Below are positions 23,101 to 35,000 of a DNA stretch of 64,000 nucleotides, piece after piece. Every line of letters begins with the position of its first letter. Position 1 is the stretch's first letter. Origin of the DNA: Drechslerella dactyloides (taxonomy: Eukaryota > Ascomycota > Orbiliomycetes > Orbiliales > Orbiliaceae); NCBI GenBank assembly GCA_020064725.1, contig JAGTWJ010000011.1:682001-746000 (forward strand), written 5' to 3'. The notes under the pieces are model-generated. The model searched no databases. It saw only the letters and a list, made by a program, of their open reading frames with translations, and had not been told where the DNA came from. Both the position numbers and the translations under genes were made by a program.

Positions 23101-26100
23101 GCGAAGACTCAACTTGCAACTCTCGCGAGACCAGAAATCGTGGTGTTGCTGAATTTTGGAGCCGCGCCAGCCGCCAGCCGCGCTACACGTGATGCCGCCG
23201 TGGTTTAGCCGCCGGAACACGGCAGGCCGCCCACCGCCAACGACACAGCCTCACAGCGCGCTGTAGCGTCGCATCTCAGCCGCATCCCGCTAGCTTAGCT
23301 CCGTCGACCAGTCAAGCACCATGACGTACGCCGGGGATTTCAGACAGCGTTTTATACTCCTTAACTGCGAGCGGCCAGGATGTCCATTCTGTCGTCGTGA
23401 GCCTGAGCTTAAATCGTTCGGCGTGCATATGCACGGTAGCTATATTACAGGTGCTGCCTGGCCTGTTTCCGTGCGGACGAGCTGAAGCCGAGCCTTTATT
23501 AATCATAACTCTTAACTTAGCTGGATCCGATTAATAATAAATTACTGATTGGAATTCGTGACAAACAGATATTACTGACGGTATATTACTGGTCGGAAAT
23601 CAAGCGGGCTTCGGGAAATAGCCCAGTTGGGCCATGAGCCCTGCAGGTTCCAAGGACAGCGTGTAGACGCTATCGCCGAACCTCCTGAGGGTGATCTAAG
23701 TCAGGTCGCTCGGTCCGATATAGTGGCAGCCCCGCCCATTCCCCTTCCGGTAGGCTTCTAGAAGGAACGGGGACGCCGGGCGCAGTTTCAAGGGCGCAAG
23801 CTTCACAGCGTCCCCGCTGGCGTGGAAAGTGGATGGCCGGTTTGATTGGTGGGGGCGCAGTGGGAAGGGTCCACTCGGTGACGCATTGTCCTCCAGCCAG
23901 GTTCGACCTCTCGCGGGTCGGCGTATGTGCACCCAAACGCCACGGTGCAGCGCCGTCCAGTACCTCTACGGAGTACGTATGCAGGTAACATGCACCGAGA
24001 TGCAGTCCGTCCGAATCTGCGCCGGCAGGCGTCGATACAAAGTACTTGTGCATGCACACATGCATGGCGATACCTTGCAGGAAGTTACATCATTGAAGCG
24101 ATCTATCTCTGATCGCCCGGACTGAGCTGAGGCTGTAGTCATGTCATTGGCACCAGGAGCCTCTTCTTCTCAAATGCTCGCAGGAGGATGTCGTGGGAGC
24201 CGGGCGGCGCTCCCGCTTCCTCCATGATTTCTGAGGAACCCATCGCGTCAATCCATCGACTTGAGCTGGAGACGCTCGATACAAGCGATCCGATTTCGAA
24301 TGCGGCTGCGAATATCGCATACGATAGGACGAGAGGCGGCGAGGTGCCGCCCAGGATTTTATTATGTATTATAAAACGAAATTTGTCTTCGGTAAGCCGG
24401 TAGAGATACGGAGTAGGGATGTCGCATGACTCCCGTTTCTTTTGTTTGTTTTCCGTCCGATAACAGTACGCCTCTCGGTACATATGTAAGAGATGCGGTT
24501 GCAATTGGATCACAAAGACCGAGGATTGCTCTTCAGCTGAAATGGGCCGGTCAAGGGAGAAACCACCGCCGAAACATGCCTCCAAGCGAAGGAGAGGCGG
24601 AAACGGCGTGGTGCACGTGTGCCATGTCCGCTGGTGGCTGGCGCGAGAGGGAGGAGCGGCGTCGACGGGCAGGAAGAAAAGGTAAATATCATGCTCGGTA
24701 ACGCGTTTCAGCGGTGCGGTGCAGGCGCCCAGGGTCCGGGAGGGAGAATCAGGATCACGGATATAAGCAGTTGGGATTCACCGCTCAAACCTGGCCAGCG
24801 TTCCCCCTTCGGCTTGCTTTGCGCCAAAACAGGCATCCGAGGGGAGAAAAACCGCATGTCCTCGAAAACATGGAAACGAGCCGTGAAGTTGATCTCTAGC
24901 GTCGTTTCGGAGAGGAGGGAGTAAAAAATAATTGTTTTTCAAGGAAATGCGAATGGGTAGTGGAAGTGCCGGTATAGTATACTCGCTCCGATTCGAAAAG
25001 GCAGACCGTCGTCAGAAAAGCCGCTCGAGTTCAGCTGATCGGGACCTCCAAAGTTCGAGCTACTTCGCGCTCGGGTGTGCCTCACGCATAGATGGGCATC
25101 GGTATGCATAGATGACATAGGTGCATCCAGCCGTGGAACCAATCAGCGTCGGCAAACCTGGTTTTTTGATGACAGCTCCTTGGGATTTCAATGCTGAATT
25201 TAAGGTTTCCCATGCTCGCTCGCCAGGTACCGTCCAAGTACCAGGAGGAAAACTCCTCGAGCAGTCGCGGAGGGTTTGCCTTGGAGGGGACGGATGAGCT
25301 ATCCTGATTTGAGGATGGTGGTTGGATGTGCATGGTGGCGTTCCGAGGGATCCATGGAAGCTGTGACAATCTCGCCGTTGTTGGCACTGCGCTTTTCGAC
25401 GACGGACAGGCACCAGCTCTGCAGCTCTCGCTGATGGTGGTGTCGGTGACTCTGGAGCGTCCTGCAACTCTCCAAGCAAGCGGTCTGCAAGGTACTGTCG
25501 GAGTACATGTACATGCAGCGTCGTCTCTTCATCCGGGCGAAGCGATGGGCCGAGCATGCAGCAAGGTCTAGAACTGCCCAGGAGAGTTTAGTCGGACGAG
25601 TGCCGCATGCCGGAGTGCATGGCAGGGTGCATGAATATTGTGCAACAAGCCGACAGGCACACCTGGCTGCCCGGCCGAGTGGGACGCACGCGCCGAGTCT
25701 ATTATAAGACATCTTGCCATACCGGCGGAGAGCTAAGTACATTGCTTGCGGGCTAGCATCTGCGTGCTAGTCGGTGTGGGTATCGTTAGCATGTAGAGCA
25801 AGCTTGGTGCTTGCTTTTCGGGCTGTTGCTGGCAGGGTGGACTGCCATAAAACCGGTGATATGACCTCACCCGCAGGTTGAGATATATTGCACCTTGGAT
25901 GGGCCCCATCCGAAGCAATGTACCCAGCCCGCATCTCCTGGCCGCGGCGGTACTTGAGCCCGAGCAGAAGCAACTTCTCAGACATTGTGTCTCACCTGAC
26001 AAGCAGGAGAGGCGGCGTTTTCGCAGCAGATCTCTATCGCTAGCGTCTGGCCTGGCGCCGGCCTGCATCAACGTACGTACGGACATGTACATACAGACGG

Positions 26101-29100
26101 ACAGACGGACATGGCAGGCCGCGCAGGGCAGACCAGCTCGGCATCCGAGTCGATTGTCGTGCCCTGCCAGCTGTTGCAAATGGCAAGTGGAGACCATCTG
26201 GCTCGGGTAGATGCAAGATATCGAATGTGCAGCACCGTCGCATGCCCCTTACGTTGCGTTTTAATTTGCCCCCATTTCGCAAATCCGATACACGCAGTCG
26301 ATCGGGTTGGTTTACATGCAACTTGTTCGATGAAGCCGATGTATGTATGTAAGTATGCACTAGTATCATATCTTGTCAGTGCGCATGTAATGAAATGTAT
26401 CAAGTACCGTACATGTACAGTGCATACATGCGAGCTAGTGGACTCACTTGTGCGCGATTGTCGCTTGACTTGGACACGAGCTAATCAAGATTTTATGGTT
26501 GATGTGGGCACGGCTGTTGCAAGTTGGAACTCGAACATTTGGACGTTGGCTATCCGTTGTGTCTAGCTGTCCGTCTGTCCGTCTGTCTGAAGCCAAGGCT
26601 GGCAGTATACCGGCGCCCGACGTTTGTGACTTATAAAAAGCGACGCTCCAGCCCACCCCGGTCGACACATGCAGGACGCCTCTCCTGGATCATGAAATGC
26701 AAATGGTCCCTGCCTCAAAGGGCCAAGCATTGCAAGGTTGATCGTATCTCCGGATACCATTGGTCTGTCGACACTCCCTCGATTCCCAGCATCGGCCAGG
26801 GACCGCAGCACCTGTTGTTTCCTGTGTTTTACACATGCATATATTAATATTGCTTTGCCTATAGCTCAATCCACTATTCAGGTACTGCCCAGAACTAGAA
26901 ACCCCAGCTCAAGCCCCATACCACTACATACCACAGACACTCCGTCCGCTATCTACCCGGCCGCTGGGCTACACGCGGACACGACAGACATCCCCACGAG
27001 CAAGGGGACGCCGAATGAAAGGCCCGTCCGCCGTTGCATCGCCGTCAGGATCTCATCTTCTGCCCGAAGATCACTCCGAGAAGCTGCGGCTAACCCTGCA
27101 GCAGACAAACTAGCCAGCCTAGGCCTGGCCGACATATATCTCCCGCCATACATATATACACACACACGTGTCCACAGGTACGTAGATAATACCTCTCGAA
27201 CGTGATTGAACGAGCCGGAATCGTGTGCGGGGTCTCCCAGACCATGTCCGCCAGATCGCCATACCCCGTCTCGATATTGGATATCTGCTGGCCCTGGTGA
27301 TCAGCCGCTCCGTTTACTATCCAGGAGATTGGGTCCTGCATGCCGGATCATATGTCACATTGTATCATGATCATGTCATATCAAATCGCGGATGGCTAAG
27401 CTACCTACCTGTCGAGCAGTACACAGCGGGTATCCCAATATCAAAAGAAGTATTCCTTCCCCCCCGCCCGCTAGTACTTTCTTGGCCTCCTCGTATGTAC
27501 ATACATACACACTGCTGCATCTCTGCAGGTAATATAACTCGGAGAAGCAGGGTGCGAGGCCCGGCCACCCAGAAAGGGTATCCGTACAGGAGAACAATAT
27601 ACTGATTAATATGGACCCGTCGCATCCAGGACATCGACTGGCACAAGAACGACAATCGCTTCCCGTCGGACCAGCCATAGTTAAGCCGCCGCCGCACCAC
27701 AGCTGATTATATATCTCTCCTTTGGAATATATCTTCTCGATTCTCATTCCCTCCTGGGCATATCCCGGATTCAGAAGATATCTTATTCCCAGAAGGAGAA
27801 GACAGATAGACGGACAGGCGGCTCTTGAGATTGCATAACACAGAACCCGGCCTTCGCTCCTCTGCATATTAACGGCCGCCGGCTCGAGACGAATATATCT
27901 CTGCGTCCCGCATCGCTGATATCCCGACGACAAGCAAGATCAAGCTCAAGCTCAAGGCGAGACAAGACCAAGGCAAGGCACATCTTCCCGTGCTAGCTTC
28001 GACTTACCATCACGCGGCCTGCAAAGTAGTCTGTCTGCCTTTCAACGTTCGCATTGATCATCAAGACGACGACCACGACGACGAAGACGACGAAAGACGC
28101 CTGAGACCTCACGCACGCTGGCTCCGAAACTTCTTCGGCCACCTGGCCCGAATCGATTCGGATATCCGTCACTCAACCCTAGGAGTCTCTCTCCTCGGCT
28201 TGCCTGATCAGAACCCCAGCTGCGTCATACTCGCTCGCCTGCTCAACCCGACCGTCCTCTGCATGATCGCATGAATCTCTCGCCGTTCGCAGAGCAGACG
28301 GGACCCAGAAGTTGAGTTCAGTCCAGCGACGCAGGGCGGCCAACGGGCGGCGTGCACCGGCTCCAGCCAGTGCACTTTCTCGGATCGATCGCCTGTTCTC
28401 AGAATCGAATCGCCCTTCCCGAAAAAGACAGCACCTTGGACGGCCGGTTGGTCGACTTCTCCGCTGCGGTCGGGCCTAGCGAATGATTCAGTAAAGTACG
28501 TGAGTGCATTTCATAACTTGCCTTCTATTATTCTTTGGTTTGTGTCTGAGGGCGACCATGCGAGTGCATTGAATGGATGGAATTCGAATTCAACCTCAAC
28601 AGACTTGGTGTCGCAGCGCGTTGCGTGCCCTTTTTTTGTGGGCCGCGCTTGGATTTGGAGGCATCACACCCCAATTGCCACTAGCCGTTGATATAATTTT
28701 CCCACACGCTCGCAAATGGATGGAAACGCATTCCGGACTGCCCGCCTGACGTCCGCGGACGCAAGTATAACAATAACGGTTATATATGTGGGCTCGGGCG
28801 GAAATAGATCGCGACTCGATTGCCAATTGTTGCGATATGCTCCCATCACCATTGCATTGCATTGCATCGATCGCGTCGCAAGCCGTCGCCTCGCCAGCCA
28901 GCCCGCGTCAACGTTTATAACCGGCTGAAGCTAAAGTCAAGTTGGTACGGTTGTCAATCGCCTTTTGTGCAGAATTGAAGTCTGCCATCGGCGTCACTGC
29001 ACAAAGCTTAAAGCAAATTGCATCGTCATCTCAGTTCATTTCATCTCTATCTTGCTCTCTAGCGTTCTCCAACCCTTGCAACCTTGCAGTTCCTAATTCC

Positions 29101-32096
29101 AGCTTGCGAGCGCCCCCTTGTCTAGCCCTGAGCTCTCCTCCACTTTCTCCTTCGTACGGTTGAACACCCAAGCGAGAGCGAAAGCCATCCACCACATTAG
29201 CGTTCGTTTCGGGACCCAAATCCTGTGGATTGTGATTAATCTTGCTGCTGGTCGGGCTGGCTTGGGTTTTGCATTGTTGGAACTTGCTTGGGCTTTAGAA
29301 GGCCCGGTCGCCTGCTCTGTCCACCTGCGCACGGGTCTTCTCTTGAATTTCATCATTCTTGTTTTTTTTATTTCCCTTAAGCGGCTTTTGCCTCTCTTGC
29401 TAGTTTCATTTCTTCTGTGTTCAGCAAGCTGCTTTTGACGCTAACCGGTCAGGCCATTTCTTTCTTTCTTTGCTTGGGATTTTATATTAACGAGATGGTT
29501 CTGGTGGCTAGGATCCCAAGCAGAGCTGGATTTCGACTGCAACCGCGATACCCTGCTGCACTTCATCTCGTATGATTGTGGGAATCACAGCATTGCTGCA
29601 GCATCGGCCCCGCCCGGTCCGCGCCCATTGGAGGTCGTGATCTTGGACGTCATTCGAAAGTGAGTGAGTGCTTGCACGCTTGCTTGGTTATCACCGTCGC
29701 ATTAATATACGCAGCCTGCACTTTTGCGCTGGTATCGAGTTGATTGTGCGCAATAACGATTCCCGAGCGGCGTGTGCTTTTTGGGGGCCCACCGTGCGTG
29801 CTTCGTGCTTGGTGCTTGGGGGGTGTGATATGATATAACCTGGCATACATCACCGCCCAATCGCTTCACGAGGCAACACAACCTCACTCCCACGCCACCA
29901 ATCTTGCATTTGCCTTGCCTTTCTGGCCCGCCCATCCGATCTCCTTGCTTCCCCAAGCTGGCGCTTCTGCTCACGAAACCTCTCCGCAGGTCTCCTTCAG
30001 CCGTTGGCGAGCCTCAATTGGCATTTTACACTGCTGACATCCACGGCTGCAGCTGCATTGATTGTTGTCTCGCGATCGGATCGCTCACGAAAATACGAAG
30101 CATCTTTGTGCAACGAAGCTACGAATATACCACTTGGTTTTTACCTGCGCCTGTTCTTTCGGTGGAAGATTTCTTCTTTCCTTCTTCCTGCAGCCCCCGC
30201 TCTCCTCGATCTGGGGGGCGTTTTCTGTTATCCATTTCCCGTTCGGAAATCGACGGTTACTGATTGGCGGGCTCGTCTATCTGCGTGGAGCGAGCATCTT
30301 GGTAAGTTTTACATCAATCAGAATGCACTGCAATCCTTTACCCCCAAAGTCAAACGGCACCGCCATGCAATGATCAGTCGATGTATGCATGCACGAGCAC
30401 CCCTGCAAAAAGAATGCAAATGCAAATGCAAATGCATGGCTAGGGCACATGATGGCCAGGCCGGCCTTGTCTATTGCTTGTTCCCAGCGAACGCCGCAGC
30501 GTGTTTACTTTTAATAGCCTGGAACATCTCAAAGCTACCGGCCGAGGGGTTTTTGGATGAGTCCACTGCTGACGTCTTTGGCTTTTCTACAACTTCAGGA
30601 TCCAATCTTACATAAAGGTCAGCTGATTTTATTGTGCGTTCTTTTTTGTTTTCCCTTGATGATTTCCAGATGGGTTGAGTATCGACGGTCGATTTAAGCT
30701 CGCGAGAATCATTGTTGCCGGCAATGTTCCCGAGGTGTTGGTTGGCTCCCGTCAGTTCGCGTTCACCGTTCAGTCCCCGCGCGGCTGCTTGGGACGGTTG
30801 ACAGCAGTCGACGTGCGCCGGTGGAGTCATATCCACGGTTCCAGGAGCAAATGTGGCGAAACCCAAAAGGTTGTTGAAAGGACACCCGGTTGCCCAAAGG
30901 ACGGGTGGAACACGAACGAGAAAGACGGTCGAGAAAAATCGACATATAAGAGACAGAAAGAGGGCGACGACGAAAAGAAAGCTAGGAAGAAAAGAGCCGT
31001 CGGAACCAAACGCGGAAGAATACTCGCTGAAAAAAGGAGTTGACAGGCCTCGTTCGGAACCGGGCGAGAGACAAACTGCAGACTGCAGTGCTGGCACTTC
31101 CTTCTGGCGGTGTCAGCGAGCGAGTCGGTCAGGTCAGGCCAGGGAGCAGAATCGAGAAGTCGGGCGTGTAGATCGTCTGGGCGAAATTAGCGACCAACCT
31201 GCCGCCTCCACGCTGTCGCTCCTCGCTCCTCGGCCCACGCCCGCGCTCCAAGGCCACGGCGTAGGGAACGGGATACGAGGCAGCAGTAGCAGCCAGAACC
31301 CGACTGAACGTCTGGGACTTAGCTGTCTTCGGTGCTGTCATCTGGCACGCCTACGCACTGATCACATTGCCTCGGTCTTCTAGAGCGAGTGTGGAAGAGC
31401 TGTGTGGAGCTGCTGTGGAGCCTGGCGGTGGCCCGACAGATTTATTCCCAAAGGCATGCTGACCGATCCCGTTCCAAGTCGATCGCGATCCCGTCCAGCA
31501 GCTAGCGTCAGGTTGTCGTTCGTTGGCTGACCAGCTCCTCGCTTCCTTCCCTGATCCGCCCGTCGTCCATTTTTTGTCTCTCTGACCCTTGCTTTCTTTT
31601 CTTTTTCCCCCGTCTCTGCCGTCGGTGCTGCTGTGGCCGAGTTGAGTTCTGGGTCCATCTTTTGTTCTGGCGTTCGTTTTTTTTTAATATCTGTGATTCT
31701 TGGAAGTTGGATGTCCTTGACGTATTTTTTTTTTTTTTTTTACTACTTTACTTTCGTTGGTACTTACTTGTTTATCGCGGACGGGCTGACTGACGGATAC
31801 ATTAGATCACGAACTATTCGCATCTCTGGATCGTCCGCATCCCTCCATCCGGACCGTCTTCGAGGCCGCGGGAGGAGCACGCAGCTCGTCCGTCGCCCGG
31901 TCTGCCAGCCTGCGCGGCGCTGCTGTCGGTCCCTCGCTCGCACTCGCCCTCTCCTCTGCCTCTTCCTCCTTCACTCCTTCCGCGGACTACTCCTCTTTCG
32001 GCCCTCTCTTAAGAGGCGTCGTCTGCGCTCTCGCCCGCCTTTTCTTCTCCCTTCCCTCCCGTCTTCCTTCTGTTCTGCTTCGTGTCGCCCGTCAGG
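23101..32096. other. Gene-poor region of about 9 kb
   Basis: No gene I can support. Many overlapping open frames of up to 208 codons occur on both strands with odd composition and without domains. Base composition is near the window average, so it does not look like a heavily RIP-mutated repeat. It holds short simple repeats (ACGGAC-type near 26070-26110, GTCC/GTCT near 26565-26590, ATGCAA array 30414-30435), an exon-like pair near 29526-29838, and a CT-rich, T-tract-containing leader of the downstream PRP24 gene from about 31530 to 32096. GTAAGT at 30301 could be a donor of a 5' UTR intron. Confidence 0.5.
30414..30435. repeat. (ATGCAA)n hexamer array
   Basis: Nearly four tandem copies of ATGCAA. 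The same hexamer occurs in reverse orientation at 9814-9849. Confidence 0.8.
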
Positions 32097-35000
32097 ATGG
32101 ATATCAGAGCTCTCTTATCCCCGACGACCACGCCGGCCCCGGGGTCGGGTTCTCCGACAAATTCCTCGCCCGTGCCCGGACATGGCGCTAGCTCCGCGCC
32201 CGCCTCGTCCGCCGGCGCCACCAGCCACCACCACCAGCAGCACCACAATCACCACAACCAAGCCCACCATCGGAATTCCATCACGCGCCGGGGCTCATAC
32301 TCACAACCGACGCTCCTGCCCGCACACGCTCCCGCTCCCGCTCCTCCTCACTCGCCCCATCACCCCGCCGCCTACCACCATCTACACCCTCAGCAGCAGC
32401 AGCAGCATCAGCATCAGCCGCCTCCACCGCCGCAGCATCAGCATCAACAACATCAACAACAACAGCAGCAGCAGCATTATCATCACCATCATCATCACGC
32501 TCCACCGCCGCCGCCACCACCTCCCCACGCCGTCCACGGCGCGCACCCGCCGCACTACCATTCCCACCCGCCGCCCCCACAGCCGCTACACCAGCAGCAT
32601 CCCCATCAACACCTGTCGCCGCCTCTGTCGCATCACCCTCCTCCCCTCATTCCCCTCAGGCCGTCCGTCAACGAGTCGCCGCCGCAATCGCACCACCCGC
32701 CGCCACTCATCCCTATCAGACCCTTGCACGAGTCGCCGCCGCAATCGCATCATCCGCCCCCGTTAATTCCCCTACGGCCGTCGGTCAACGACTTGTCGCA
32801 GCCATCGCATCATCCTCCTCCCATCATCCCGCTCAGGCCGGTCAACGATATCCGATCGCATTCCTCCCCGGCCATAGTACCTTCCAAGAAAGCTCAATCG
32901 CAGCAATTTTTCACGTCGCACGCGGATGCACTAAGGCGCGAGTCGCTGCCGGTTGTCTCCGAGAAAGTCGTCCCTCCCGCGCCTCGACATCACTCCTTAA
33001 ATTTTCTTGACAATCCCACATTCACACCATCGCCGTTAGGTGGCCCGCAAGCTCCGACGTCGACACCGTCACCTGCATCGCTCCCCGCCCCGCCGCCGCC
33101 ACCACTGCATCCAACATCACAAAGCCGAATCCCATCGTTCAGCAGCGAACGCGGTCCAATATCACGAACAGGTTCCACCGCCTCTCTGATAACAATGGAC
33201 GAAGAACAGCGCACCCGCAGCGACCAGGGGTCGGCGTCCAGGCGTGTCTCGCGAACGAAATCTAGCGCCAGTGTTGAAATGATGGTTCGGGAACCATCCC
33301 CGTCGCCGAAAGATGCAGCCCCGGAGCTATTTTCCGATGACGACGACGACGCGGATGTCAATATGGACGAAAACGAAGAGTCGACGCAGGAACTAGATCT
33401 GTTTGAGGTTGAGAGGATGGCTGAGCTCATCGAGAAGCTGGACCATGCCTACCATAAGGATGAAGTTGATGCCGAAGACACCCCTCCGACATACGCGGAT
33501 TGTGTCGAGTGCGTCGGATTGCTACGCCGTGGATTTGTGGCGTCGAAATTCAGCAAGACATATGAGTTCAAGGAACGGCTGAATGACGAGCGCGAGAGGA
33601 TGCTGAAGATATATCCGTTGACAGAGGAGATGTGGACTGAGTGGCTTCACGATTGGGAGATTCATGCGGAAGACTTGACCGCAAAGGTCGCCGTGATGGA
33701 CCTGTGGTCGAAGAGCGTTGCGCACGAGCCGGGAAGTGTCACTCTGTGGAAGGGATACATCCGGTTCATTCTGCGGACGTGGAGAGAGGCTTCAAAACGC
33801 GCAGAAGCAGAAGGTGGAGATGATGAGGCGTGGGCCGAGATCTTCAATTTTGACATGGTCAACTTGGTTGTTACGAAAGCAGTCGGGGAGACTATGTACA
33901 ACATTCCAAAGGTAGGTCGAGAGTCCAGACCACTTGTCTCGATGCGTTACCATGACTAATTTGACCTAATAGAGCCACGAGATCTGGAACAAGTACTGTG
34001 AAGTTCAGCAACTAACGTTGAAAGGGTGAGCCCACTCCGTGATTACTGCTTTCCCTTTCTGGCCCAGTTGCTAATAGTGTCTCTGATTTCTAGGACCACC
34101 CAAAGCAAGACTGACAAGGTCCAGAGGCTCTTCATGGACCGGTTGCGAGTACCCCATGACGACATTGATTCAACATTCTCTGCCTACAGCAGCTTTGTCA
34201 CCAAGTACTACCCGAACTCCAACTACGAGATGGTCATGAAAGCCGCGAATCAGCTCTACCAAGAAACAAAGAAAGCAGTCGAGCTCAGGAATCGGTATGA
34301 ATACAAGCTCCGCAGCAGCTACGGACAGGAGGACGAAGGCCAAGCATGGTCTAAATACATCGAGTGGGAGACCGCACGCAAGCCCATAAACTTGAATTTG
34401 TGCCAAGCTCTCTACGAAAGATGCGTCTTACGGTATCCCAGCCAGAGCGCGGTATGGGAGGAGTATATGTACTTTATGCTGGACAAAAAGAGCAACGACT
34501 CGGCCATCCTGCCGCTCCTCGAGCGTGCAACGGCGCATTGCCAGTGGTCCGGTACGCTGTGGAGCCATAGGATCCTGGCCTTTGATGTCCGACAGCAACC
34601 CTTCGAGTCCATCGAGCGTATCAAGCACCAGGCGACGACCTCGCGTCTGATGACGACGCCGGAGGAGATTTTCAAAGTCCATCTCGCCTGGTGCGGGGTG
34701 CTCAAACGAAGAGGAGTTGCGAAGAACCCCGAAGACGCCGAGATGGACGAGGTTGCAGAGTTCGGACTGCGGTCTACACTTACGGAAATCGGATCCATGG
34801 ACCCGGACTACCGCATCGCGCGACTGCTGATCACATTTCTAACGGAGAAAGGGGAGATCAGCGACGCGGAGATCGAGTGGAAGAACCTTGAGGCCAAGCA
34901 TGCTCATGAGTACGAATTCTGGCTGAGGTATTATGGGTGGGCGTTCAGGAACACCGGGAACACTGGTGCCACAAGTGTTCTCAAGAAGGCTGCCTCCTGC

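Noticed and set aside
27376..27933. 185-codon minus-strand frame in the gene-poor region
   Set aside because: High Cys/Tyr/Ile content with no recognisable fold and overlapping frames in other phases.
30004..31097. Frames of 203 and 208 codons on opposite strands
   Set aside because: They begin at non-ATG codons or have atypical composition, and no domain is seen; treated as non-coding.
23101..32096. A RIP-mutated transposon relic as the cause of the gene-poor region
   Set aside because: Base composition stays near average, and no terminal repeats, transposase or reverse-transcriptase motifs were seen.
31633..32766. 377-codon plus-strand frame overlapping the PRP24 start
   Set aside because: It joins a T/C-rich leader to an out-of-frame reading of the CAG/CAT/CCN repeats. 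The translation is Arg/Pro/Thr low complexity without a family, while the PRP24 frame is clear.
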